Assembly (NCBI RefSeq): GCF_008180865.1
Contig: NZ_VTEX01000001.1
Span: forward strand, 127,116 to 191,115
Direction of reading: 5' to 3'
Length of the DNA stretch: 64,000 nucleotides
Source: Rossellomorea aquimaris
GTDB taxonomy: Bacteria; Bacillota; Bacilli; Bacillales; Bacillaceae_B
Each line of letters begins with the position of its first letter. Position 1 is the first letter of the stretch. Position numbers and translations under genes: made by a program. The notes beneath the pieces are model-generated. The model was not told the origin of the DNA. It worked only from the letters and a program-made list of their open reading frames with translations, and searched no databases. Shown piece by piece: positions 1-7,470 of the stretch.

Positions 1-1
1 C

Positions 2-160
2 ATCATTGGCATCGGCTGTGGCGCTGCGAGTAAATTCATCGATCCGAAGACCGGAAAGATCACGCACTTTGCCAATCCGAAAGAACCAAACGCCTACAAC
101 CTGGGATTCAAAGAATATACCGATAAGAAGATCAAGATCCTCAATGGTTTATTTTCATAA
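2..160 (+). CDS. hemZ: Coproporphyrinogen III oxidase-like radical SAM protein HemZ, C-terminal end
   Basis: Only the last 52 codons are in the window; the reading frame enters from the left edge and ends at TAA. The residues GIGCGAASKF and the tail ending KILNGLF resemble the C-terminus of HemZ, the radical SAM oxygen-independent coproporphyrinogen oxidase-like protein of Bacillus. In B. subtilis hemZ (yhaW) lies close to yhaR, which fits the genes that follow. The identification rests on this short tail plus synteny. A different overlapping frame at 6-191 is open but is not expected to be coding. Confidence 0.6.
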   Translation: MIGIGCGAASKFIDPKTGKITHFANPKEPNAYNLGFKEYTDKKIKILNGLFS

Positions 161-207
161 GCCTCTTTTTGCGAAGTTTGTTGATCTATAACATAAGATC
201 TGCCTGG

Positions 208-375
208 GCTCTGTCAAATTAGTAAGTGCTGGATGGTGAGGGGAACTGCTCCGCTTGCAGCTAGCGTTCGGCCGAGCCTCCTCAGCTTAGCCGAACGGGG
301 TCTCGGCACGCCCGTACTTCCGCAGGAGTCTACACAGTTCCCCTCACCATCTATAAAAAAATTTCGAGACAGAGC
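208..375. repeat. 168-bp MITE-like palindromic repeat, copy 1
   Basis: The element is bounded by GCTCTGTC (208-215) and its complement GACAGAGC (368-375). Inside is a perfect 17-bp inverted repeat (232-248 with 335-351) and an inner GTTCGGC/GCCGAAC pair, so it can fold into a long multi-branched hairpin. A second copy, about 90 percent alike by eye, lies at 31441-31607; weaker similarity continues some 10-15 bases outside both ends. No transposase is encoded, so it would have to be a non-autonomous mobile element or a structured intergenic repeat. Confidence 0.75.
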
Positions 376-756
376 TTAAAAGTAACAAAACTATCTAAAG
401 AATACGGACTATCGCTTCTTTACAAGAAGTTATTTACCGTGGGAGCATTGTTGATTCACTTGAAAGATTGTTCAATGATCCATCAATTTAGGTGAAATCT
501 TCTTTTATTCCTTTGTAGATTCTTTGTTTTGTGGAGGAACTCTCAACATACCTAGAATAGGAGCATTTTTTGTTTTTCTATCTATACTTGTAAGCAGTAT
601 TAATGTAGTAGCACAGAGTGGATTGTAGCGGAAGGCAAGAGCCTGGAGCGAAAAGGAACGGTCTATGTTTTCACACTTGCACTCATTCATAAAAGGCTGT
701 ACTGTCTGTGTGTAAATAGCAACAATGTTTACGAAAAGAGCTTTTTATAAAAACAA

Positions 757-791
757 GCTGTTCAGAGAACTTCTGGACGGCTTTTTCTTTA
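757..791 (+). terminator. Orphan terminator-like hairpin
   Basis: A GC-containing hairpin (GTTCAGA pairing with TCTGGAC through one wobble pair) is followed by CTTTTTCTTT. No gene ends just upstream on this strand, so it may be the relic of a lost gene or may end a longer hemZ transcript. Confidence 0.4.
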
Positions 792-906
792 TTTCTAAGG
801 ACGTGTTGATATATGTGCAATTATCGGAATTTTTCAACAATACTTAAAGGATTACTTCTGAAAAGGTCGAATTAGTAAGGTAGACATAGAAATCAGACAA
901 TACTTT

Positions 907-920
907 TGAAAACGTTACCA
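907..920 (+). promoter_or_regulatory. cre-like site (CcpA) upstream of acyl-CoA ligase
   Basis: TGAAAACGTTACCA matches the catabolite-responsive element consensus TGWNANCGNTNWCA at all but one degenerate position. It lies 23 bases before the ligase start, where bound CcpA would block transcription. Glucose repression of fatty acid degradation genes is established in B. subtilis; that this particular site works is inference. Confidence 0.5.
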
Positions 921-942
921 AAATTGAGGGGAGAGATCGAAT

Positions 943-2556
943 ATGATGCAAACACCTCTGCTTCTGACACAAATGATAGAAAGAGCCGAAAAGTATTTTC
1001 CTAACAAAGAGATTGTTTCACGCACTGAGTCCGGAATAAGCCGATTCACGTATAAACAGTGGGGAGAAAGAACACGAAGACTTGCAAGCAGCCTATCAAA
1101 ACTCGGGATTGAAGAAGGGGATAAGGTCGGGACCCTTGCCTGGAACCATCATCGACATCTTGAATCCTATTTTGCAATTCCTTGTAGCGGGGCTGTCCTA
1201 CATACGATCAATATTCGCTTATCACCCCAGCACATCGTATATATCATCAATCATGCCAAGGACCGGGTATTGCTCATCGATTCAGACATCGTACCGCTCA
1301 TCGAAAAGATCAAAGACCAGATACCGACGGTCAAAGCCTTCATTGTAATGACTGATGGTGACTTGCCGGAAACCACTTTGGAACCGGTTTATCATTATGA
1401 GAGATTGCTGGAGGAAGGCGATCCTTCTTTCCAATTCCGGACAGACATTGATGAGAATGCTCCTGCCGGGATGTGTTACACCTCAGCCACAACCGGAAAT
1501 CCTAAAGGGGTCATTTATTCTCATCGCGGAATCGTCCTGCATGCCATGGCGCTGGGGCTTGCTGATACCACTGGTGTCTGTGAAAGAGACGTTGCACTGC
1601 CGGTCGTACCGATGTTCCATGTAAACGCATGGGGACTTCCGTTTGCCTCTGTATGGTTCGGGACGAAGCAGGTTCTGCCTGGACCATATTTCACTCCAGG
1701 ATTGCTGGCTCAGTTAATGCAGGATGAGAAGGTAACAATCTCTGCAGGGGTCCCGACCATTTGGCTTGGTTTGCTCAATGAATTAGAGAAAAATGAATAT
1801 GATCTCTCCAGCCTTCGTTCCGTTCTATGCGGGGGTTCTGCAGCACCTAAAGGAATGATCAGGACCTTTGAAGAGAAATTCGGTATTCCGTTCATGCATG
1901 CATATGGAATGACGGAAACAAGTCCGCTTGCCGTGATAGCTGCATCGAAAAGCTATCATGATGATCTTTCCACTGAAGAAAAGCTTGATTTGAAAGCAAA
2001 GCAAGGGTTACTCGTCCCTGGATTAGACATGAAAATCGTCGGGAAAGACGGAGAAGTGGCTTGGGATGGAAAGGAAATGGGAGAGCTTGCCCTGAGAGGT
2101 CCATGGATTGCTTCTGAATACTATGAAGATGAAAGAACAGAGGAAGCATTCCGTGATGGCTGGCTGTATACAGGTGATGTCGTCACCATCGATGAAGAGG
2201 GCTACATTAAAATCGTGGACCGCACAAAGGACTTGATCAAATCAGGTGGAGAATGGATTTCTTCTGTAGACATTGAAAATGCTCTCATGGCACATGAACA
2301 TATATTCGAAGCAGCGGTAGTTGCGGTTCCCCATGAAGAATGGCAGGAACGCCCGATCGCTTGTGTGGTGTTAAAAGACTCAGGAAAAGGAAATGTGTCC
2401 AAAGAAGAAATCATGGACTTTCTGAAACCACAGTTTGCCAAATGGTGGCTGCCGGATGAAATCCTGTTCCTTGATGAGATACCCAAAACGTCTGTAGGGA
2501 AATTTTTAAAGAGAGCCTTGAGGGATCAAGTGCAGGATAGAATGAAACAAATATAA
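943..2556 (+). CDS. Medium/long-chain fatty acid-CoA ligase (AlkK-like)
   Basis: The 537-residue protein is a complete adenylate-forming acyl-CoA synthetase that activates fatty acids with ATP and CoA in the cytoplasm. Visible motifs are the phosphate-binding loop YTSATTGNPKG (about residues 178-190, with Ala in place of the usual Gly of SGTTG), YGMTETSP (about 320), YTGD (about 410), the DRTKDLIKSGG hinge and the C-terminal PKTSVGKF with the adenylation lysine. The overall pattern is closest to medium-chain ligases of the AlkK group. The ATG follows a GGGGAGAG ribosome site. It precedes enoyl-CoA hydratase yhaR, suggesting a fatty acid catabolic pair, although a hairpin separates them. Chain-length preference cannot be read from sequence. 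Confidence 0.85.
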   Translation: MMQTPLLLTQMIERAEKYFPNKEIVSRTESGISRFTYKQWGERTRRLASSLSKLGIEEGDKVGTLAWNHHRHLESYFAIPCSGAVLHTINIRLSPQHIVYIINHAKDRVLLIDSDIVPLIEKIKDQIPTVKAFIVMTDGDLPETTLEPVYHYERLLEEGDPSFQFRTDIDENAPAGMCYTSATTGNPKGVIYSHRGIVLHAMALGLADTTGVCERDVALPVVPMFHVNAWGLPFASVWFGTKQVLPGPYFTPGLLAQLMQDEKVTISAGVPTIWLGLLNELEKNEYDLSSLRSVLCGGSAAPKGMIRTFEEKFGIPFMHAYGMTETSPLAVIAASKSYHDDLSTEEKLDLKAKQGLLVPGLDMKIVGKDGEVAWDGKEMGELALRGPWIASEYYEDERTEEAFRDGWLYTGDVVTIDEEGYIKIVDRTKDLIKSGGEWISSVDIENALMAHEHIFEAAVVAVPHEEWQERPIACVVLKDSGKGNVSKEEIMDFLKPQFAKWWLPDEILFLDEIPKTSVGKFLKRALRDQVQDRMKQI

Positions 2557-2561
2557 CTCGT

Positions 2562-2592
2562 AAGAGAGGTCGTTCCGAAGTCGACCTCTCCT
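2562..2592 (+). terminator. Hairpin after acyl-CoA ligase
   Basis: GAGAGGTCG (2564-2572) pairs perfectly with CGACCTCTC (2582-2590). Only a weak T-rich run follows, so termination may be partial. Confidence 0.45.
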
Positions 2593-2672
2593 TTGAATTA
2601 TTGTACTATTCAAAATAATAATTCCTATAAATAGGATATTACGCTATGCTAGAAGAAAGGGGAGGGATTTTT

Positions 2673-3467
2673 TTGACAGTGTCAAATCAATACGAAACAG
2701 TAAAATTACAAAAAGAAGGTAAGGTGGCAAGGCTACAGCTGAACCGTCCTCAATCACTGAATGCGTTGGATGCAGGGCTTATGGGAGAGCTCCTGGCTGC
2801 GTTAAAAGAAGTGAAAAATGACCCATCTATTTCTTTATTGGTCCTGACAGGAGAAGGAAAGGGGTTTTCTTCCGGAGGAGATATTAAGTCGATGCTTTCC
2901 TTAAGCGGAGAGGAACAGTTCTCAGGTATTATGGATACCATCAGTGAACTGGTGATGACTCTGTATACCATGCCTAAGATTGTTCTAACAGGCATACATG
3001 GGGCTGCTGCAGGTCTTGGTTTCAGTCTGGCGCTTTGCTCGGACTATATTTTGTGTGAAGAAGACAGCAAGCTTGCCATGAACTTTATCGGCATCGCACT
3101 GATTCCGGATGGTGGAAGTCATTTTCTTCTGCAGGAGCGCCTGGGTACACATAAAGCTAAACGATTGATTTGGAACGGTAAAGTATTGGAAGGGCAAGAG
3201 GCCCTTATGAAGGGACTTGTAGACGAAGCGATTCCATCCGGGAAATTGGAAGAAGGCATAGAGCGCTATACAAAACAAGTATTAAGTGCACCGACGAAAG
3301 CGATGATGAAAACGAAAGAAGTATATGTCACATTAAACAAAGACAGACTACAACGTGCGCTTGAACTGGAAAAAGAAGGGCAATGGCTCATGCGTCAAAC
3401 CTCGGATCACCAGGAAGGCATCCGTGCATTTGTGGAGAAAAGACGACCTGAATTTAAGGGAGAATAA
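2673..3467 (+). CDS. yhaR: Enoyl-CoA hydratase/isomerase family protein YhaR
   Basis: A 264-residue crotonase-fold protein expected to hydrate enoyl-CoA in beta-oxidation. The oxyanion-hole elements SSGGDIKSM and HGAAAGLGFSLAL and the motif GIALIPDGGSHF are typical of the family; the position of one catalytic Glu (the PE/TE before the IPGGGG loop) is Gly-Ile here, so the exact reaction could differ from classical hydratase. The reading frame opens earlier at ATG 2646, but the strong site AGGGGAGGG at 2658-2666 sits inside that extension and points to the TTG at 2673, which gives a length near that of B. subtilis YhaR. Gene order supports the name. Confidence 0.8.
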   Translation: MTVSNQYETVKLQKEGKVARLQLNRPQSLNALDAGLMGELLAALKEVKNDPSISLLVLTGEGKGFSSGGDIKSMLSLSGEEQFSGIMDTISELVMTLYTMPKIVLTGIHGAAAGLGFSLALCSDYILCEEDSKLAMNFIGIALIPDGGSHFLLQERLGTHKAKRLIWNGKVLEGQEALMKGLVDEAIPSGKLEEGIERYTKQVLSAPTKAMMKTKEVYVTLNKDRLQRALELEKEGQWLMRQTSDHQEGIRAFVEKRRPEFKGE

Positions 3468-3476
3468 TAGTTAAAG

Positions 3477-3507
3477 AGAACTAACCTGAAGGGTTGGTTC
3501 TTTTTTT
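3477..3507 (+). terminator. Rho-independent terminator of yhaR
   Basis: AGAACTAACC pairs with GGGTTGGTTCT around a short loop and is followed by seven T residues. Confidence 0.85.
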
Positions 3508-3583
3508 CGTTATACATTCATCCTTTTAATTAAAAAATGCATTACAAGCCACTGGAAGTGACCCGCAATGCAGGATGTATACC

Positions 3584-3769
3584 TTACACATGAAACAACA
3601 ATAGTTTCCCAAGAGGAGAAGTACAGCGATGCGTATGCTCGGAATACCCCTTTTCTTCTAACATGGATTCACCCATTTTCTTTGCGTCGCTGTCTGATGA
3701 AGCTTCGAATGATTCATCCAGAATCTTTTTTCCGTCTTTTTCAAAAACCGTTAATTTGTAAACTTTCAT
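3584..3769 (-). CDS. yhzD: YhzD-like small protein
   Basis: A 61-residue protein, beginning MKVYKLTVFEKDGKK, with the C-terminal motif HRCTSPLGKLLLFHV. It looks like the small uncharacterised YhzD family, whose gene sits in the yha region of Bacillus. The start is an ATG with AAAGGGG about nine bases upstream on the minus strand. It lies alone and opposite to its neighbours. Function is unknown; the conserved Cys and His near the end could bind metal, but that is a guess. The opposite-strand frame at 3568-3774 is a shadow. Confidence 0.65.
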   Translation of the reverse strand: MKVYKLTVFEKDGKKILDESFEASSDSDAKKMGESMLEEKGYSEHTHRCTSPLGKLLLFHV

Positions 3770-3953
3770 TGTGATATACCCCTTTGTATAGTATTCATGT
3801 ACTCTTTTATTTTTTCATATTATCATTTTTTAGGAAAGTCCCAATAGTTTGATAAATAAAAAAGCTGGGAAATGAAACCTTTTTTGTATAAAATCGTAGA
3901 GTACTAGAGAGAAAAAAGATGCTTGTTTAAAAGTATAGGAGGGGAATGCTGAA

Positions 3954-4853
3954 ATGAGTTTGAGTATACAACAGGTAACCAAAAGGTTTGGACAATTTAC
4001 AGCAGTTGATCAGCTGTCACTGGATATCCCACCGGGGGAAATGTTTGGATTCCTTGGCGCGAATGGGGCAGGGAAGACGACGACATTTCGAATGGTGTTA
4101 GGGTTATTAGATGCGTCGGAAGGGCAGATTACGTGGAAAGGGAAGAGGATCGATTATTCCACAAGTCCGGAAATTGGATATCTGCCTGAAGAAAGAGGAT
4201 TATATCCGAAAATGAAGGTGAACGATCAGATTGTCTATCTGGCGCGTCTTCGTGGTATGGAGAAAAAGACCATCCTGAAAGAACTGGATTACTGGCTGGA
4301 ACGATTCAATGTTCCTCAGAACGTGAACAAGAAAGTAGAAGAACTTTCAAAAGGAAATCAGCAAAAAATTCAGTTTATCGCATCGGTTATCCATAAGCCG
4401 AGTTTACTGATTCTCGACGAACCGTTCAGCGGCCTGGATCCGGTAAATGTTGAACTGTTAAAGGATGCGGTCCGGGAAATCAAGAATAATGGAACCACAA
4501 TCGTCTTCTCCAGTCACCGTATGGAGCATGTGGAGGAGCTCTGTGAAAGCCTATGCATCATGCATAAAGGGCGTCCCGTAGTGCATGGCGGCTTGAAGGA
4601 AATCAAGCGTTCCTTCGGGAAGAAGAATGTGGTCATCCACTCAGATTTTGATCTTCTATATCTAAAGGATATGAAAGGCGTGACGAAGCTGAAAGAAACA
4701 ACGGAAGGGGTTCTTCTTCAGGTCGAGTCTGAGGCTGATGCCCAAAATGTATTTCATGACGTTGTTCAAAAGGGATTCCTTCGTAAGTTCGAATTAGAAG
4801 AACCTTCCCTGAACGATATTTTCATAGAAAAGGTGGGAACTTCTTATGAATAA
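3954..4853 (+). CDS. yhaQ: ABC transporter ATP-binding protein YhaQ (NatA-like)
   Basis: A 299-residue ABC ATPase. Walker A GANGAGKTT is near residue 38, the signature LSKGNQQ near 137 and Walker B LLILDEPFSGLDP near 156, followed by the H-loop SSHRMEH. The C-terminal 90 residues form the accessory domain usual in the NatA branch. Its stop overlaps the start of yhaP by eight bases, so the two are translationally coupled and form one transporter, annotated in B. subtilis as a putative sodium or drug exporter. Start ATG 3954 follows GGAGGGGAA. Confidence 0.9.
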   Translation: MSLSIQQVTKRFGQFTAVDQLSLDIPPGEMFGFLGANGAGKTTTFRMVLGLLDASEGQITWKGKRIDYSTSPEIGYLPEERGLYPKMKVNDQIVYLARLRGMEKKTILKELDYWLERFNVPQNVNKKVEELSKGNQQKIQFIASVIHKPSLLILDEPFSGLDPVNVELLKDAVREIKNNGTTIVFSSHRMEHVEELCESLCIMHKGRPVVHGGLKEIKRSFGKKNVVIHSDFDLLYLKDMKGVTKLKETTEGVLLQVESEADAQNVFHDVVQKGFLRKFELEEPSLNDIFIEKVGTSYE

Positions 4854-6096
4854 TTTCTTCTTGATCCTTAGTCAGTCCTATTTTTCAAAGCTTAAGGCAA
4901 AATCTTTTATCATTTCCACCGTCATCATTGCCGCTGCCCTTGTATTACTGGCCAATTTTGACAGTATCATTTCGAACTTCAGTGATGATGACACGAGTAA
5001 AATAGCGGTTCAGGACGAAACGGGCAACCTGTATGATCCGCTAGTGCAGCAGCTGAAGATTATGAATAGCGAGATCGAGCTGGAACCTGCCACCCAATCG
5101 ATGGAAGAAATCGAAAAGAATATAGAATCTGAAGAATTAAAAGGATTACTCATTTTGAGTGAAAGCGATGAAGGTCTTCCGCAAGCACTGTATAAATCCA
5201 ATTCATTATCAGATTCCAATGTGAGCGGGGAATTACAAGTCGCCCTGCAAAATGTGAAGTCTTCACTGGCTGCAAGTAAATTAGAGCTTTCAGGTGATGA
5301 ACTGGCACTGTTAAGCGGTCCTGTTGCTTTTGAAAAGGAAGCCCTTATTGAAGGAGCCAAGTCTGAGGAAGAATTGAGTCAGGCTAGGGGTATAGTATAT
5401 GTTCTATTATTCTTTATTTATTTCTCCGTCATTGCTTACGCCAACATGACGGCCATGGAAGTCGCCACAGAAAAAAGCTCGAGGGTAATGGAAATCCTAA
5501 TATCCAGTGTGTCTCCGGTTAAACAAATGTTTGCCAAGATCATTGGAATCGGCCTTGCAGGATTAACACAGTTAGCCGTAATCCTGGCAGTGGGCTATTT
5601 TACAATGATTCAAAAGAAGGATGAACTGGTAGGGGATTTCTTTGAAGGATTCGGATTTGAATCTTTATCAGTAGGTGTCATTATCTATGCGGTAATCTTC
5701 TTTTTATTAGGGTATTTCCTGTATGCCACCCTGGCTGCATTACTGGGATCTCTTGTCAGTAGAATTGAAGATGTACAGCAGATGATCATGCCGATGACCT
5801 TCCTGATCATGATTGGATTCTTCATCTCCATGTTCGGTCTTGGAAATCCGGAATCCAGTTTTGTCACGATCACTTCGTATATCCCGTTCTTTACACCGAT
5901 GGTTATGTTCCTTCGTGTAGGGATGCTGAATCTTCCAGTGTATGAACCCGTCATAGGAATTGTGGTCCTCCTTGTGACGATTATTATTCTTGGAGTATTT
6001 GGGGCAAGGGTGTATCGCGGAGGAGTGCTCCTATACGGAAAATCTAATTCATATAAAGATATTAAAAAAGCAATCGATATCACATCGAAAAAATAA
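4846..6096 (+). CDS. yhaP: ABC-2 type permease YhaP (NatB-like)
   Basis: A 416-residue membrane subunit partnering YhaQ. One N-terminal membrane segment (about 20-40) is followed by a soluble acidic domain of about 130 residues outside the membrane and then five to six membrane helices from about 180 to 400, the NatB/ABC-2 layout. The sequence EVATEKSSRVMEILISSVSPVKQM is the family's conserved cytoplasmic loop after the second membrane helix. Likely exports sodium or an amphiphile; substrate not provable here. Confidence 0.88.
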   Translation: MNNFFLILSQSYFSKLKAKSFIISTVIIAAALVLLANFDSIISNFSDDDTSKIAVQDETGNLYDPLVQQLKIMNSEIELEPATQSMEEIEKNIESEELKGLLILSESDEGLPQALYKSNSLSDSNVSGELQVALQNVKSSLAASKLELSGDELALLSGPVAFEKEALIEGAKSEEELSQARGIVYVLLFFIYFSVIAYANMTAMEVATEKSSRVMEILISSVSPVKQMFAKIIGIGLAGLTQLAVILAVGYFTMIQKKDELVGDFFEGFGFESLSVGVIIYAVIFFLLGYFLYATLAALLGSLVSRIEDVQQMIMPMTFLIMIGFFISMFGLGNPESSFVTITSYIPFFTPMVMFLRVGMLNLPVYEPVIGIVVLLVTIIILGVFGARVYRGGVLLYGKSNSYKDIKKAIDITSKK

Positions 6097-6102
6097 TAGG
6101 TA

Positions 6103-6141
6103 AGAGAAGGCTGTCTCCGTCGTCAGGGGCAGCCTTTCTCT
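6103..6141 (+). terminator. Hairpin after yhaQP
   Basis: AGAGAAGGCTG pairs with CAGCCTTTCTCT. A poly-T tail is lacking, so this is a probable but not ideal terminator. Confidence 0.5.
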
Positions 6142-6244
6142 ATGAATCGCGTGAAATGTTGAATATATACTGAAATTATCGCCGGTTTTAGGATATAATG
6201 AAAGAATATAAGAACGTATATTCGTAGTGCAGGGAGGGAACTTC

Positions 6245-7453
6245 ATGGGGAAGATTCGGTTTTTTCATGTAGCAGATCTACATCTTGATAGTCCTTTTAT
6301 CGGACTAAAACATTTACCGAAAGAAGTGTTCGAACGAATACATAATAGTACCTTTGCCTCTTTTGAAAAAGTGGTAAGGGAAGCGATTCATAGACAAATT
6401 GACTTCATGATCATCAGCGGGGATCTGTTTGACGAAGAAGATCGCAGCATTCGTGCGCAGGCGAAATTATTGAAGCAATTCAAGCTGTTACATTCAAACA
6501 ACATTCCTGTATACGTTGTTCACGGGAATCATGATCATCTTGGAAGCTTTCGATTAGAGCTCGATATGCCGGATAACATACATATTTTCAACACAGAAAC
6601 AGAAGCGAAACAGCTTACTGTGAAGAATGGTACAACTGTGGATATAGTCGGATTCAGCTATGGTACAAGACATATCCAGGATAGAAGGATTGCTGATTAT
6701 CCCAAACGTTCCGTTGACCGCTATACGATAGGGATCCTCCATGGAAGCGAAGGAAGTGTACATTCTTCACATGAAACGTACGCTCCTTTCGCAGTAAGGG
6801 AACTATTGGAGAAGAATTATCACTACTGGGCTTTGGGGCATATCCATGAGCGGCAGATTCTGTACGAAGAGCCCTACATCGTGTATCCAGGTAATATCCA
6901 GGGAAGACATCGAAAAGAAACAGGTGAAAAAGGATGCTATGAAGTGGTGCTTGATCATCACCATACAGAATTAACATTTATCCCGACTCACGACTTGATG
7001 TGGAAGACATGCACCGTATCCCTTCAGGGTGTTCAGCGCTTTGGGGAAATCTTTCAGCGTATCCAGCAGGCGCTGGAATCTCTTGAAAAAGGGGATGTGT
7101 TAATTGAGGTGATCTTGACGGATGATGAATCACTCCCTCAAGACATGGCTGGCAAAATAGAAAATGGTGATCTACTGGAAGCATTGCAGTCAGAATACGA
7201 GAGTCACCGGGGGTTGAAGTGGATTCATTCAATACGATGGAATCATATACAAGCAAGTCGTGGAATGGAACAGGATCCATTCAAACAGGAAGTAATGGAG
7301 ACTCTGGAAAACATGGGTGAAGAAGAATGGAAGGATGCCCTGGCAGAACTGTTTGAGCACCCTTCTATTTACCGCTTTCTGGATCCCTTAAAGGAAGAAG
7401 AGAAGAAATCTTTAATAGAAGAAACAGAGCATTTGTTACAAAATAAAGGCTGA
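6245..7453 (+). CDS. yhaO: Metallophosphoesterase YhaO (SbcD-like nuclease)
   Basis: A 402-residue Mre11/SbcD-type phosphoesterase. Metal-binding motifs are all present: HVADLHLDSP (Asp and His near residues 9-11), SGDLFDEED (about 62), HGNHDH (about 98), GILHGS and ALGHIHERQ with YPGNIQGRH (about 205-225). The frame opens at a GTG at 6227, but the AGGGAGGG site at 6230-6237 falls between that and ATG 6245, which is taken as the start. The gene ends 17 bases before yhaN; the pair corresponds to SbcD and SbcC and probably forms a DNA end-processing nuclease complex. A TATAAT at 6194-6199 is a likely -10 element. Confidence 0.9.
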   Translation: MGKIRFFHVADLHLDSPFIGLKHLPKEVFERIHNSTFASFEKVVREAIHRQIDFMIISGDLFDEEDRSIRAQAKLLKQFKLLHSNNIPVYVVHGNHDHLGSFRLELDMPDNIHIFNTETEAKQLTVKNGTTVDIVGFSYGTRHIQDRRIADYPKRSVDRYTIGILHGSEGSVHSSHETYAPFAVRELLEKNYHYWALGHIHERQILYEEPYIVYPGNIQGRHRKETGEKGCYEVVLDHHHTELTFIPTHDLMWKTCTVSLQGVQRFGEIFQRIQQALESLEKGDVLIEVILTDDESLPQDMAGKIENGDLLEALQSEYESHRGLKWIHSIRWNHIQASRGMEQDPFKQEVMETLENMGEEEWKDALAELFEHPSIYRFLDPLKEEEKKSLIEETEHLLQNKG

Positions 7454-7470
7454 TCGTGGAGGTGAATGGG

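Larger units (their letters stand above)
161..942. other. Non-coding region with a structured repeat and no recognisable gene
   Basis: This 780-base gap holds a 168-bp palindromic repeat (208-375), an orphan terminator-like hairpin (757-791) and, next to the following gene, a cre-like site (907-920). A 61-codon minus-strand reading frame at 505-690 lacks a convincing ribosome binding site and matches nothing I recognise. The stretch from about 380 to 750 shows no clear gene remnant. Confidence 0.6.

Noticed and set aside
505..690. 61-codon minus-strand frame in the first intergenic region
   Set aside because: No ribosome site, no recognisable protein pattern, and it spans low-complexity intergenic sequence.
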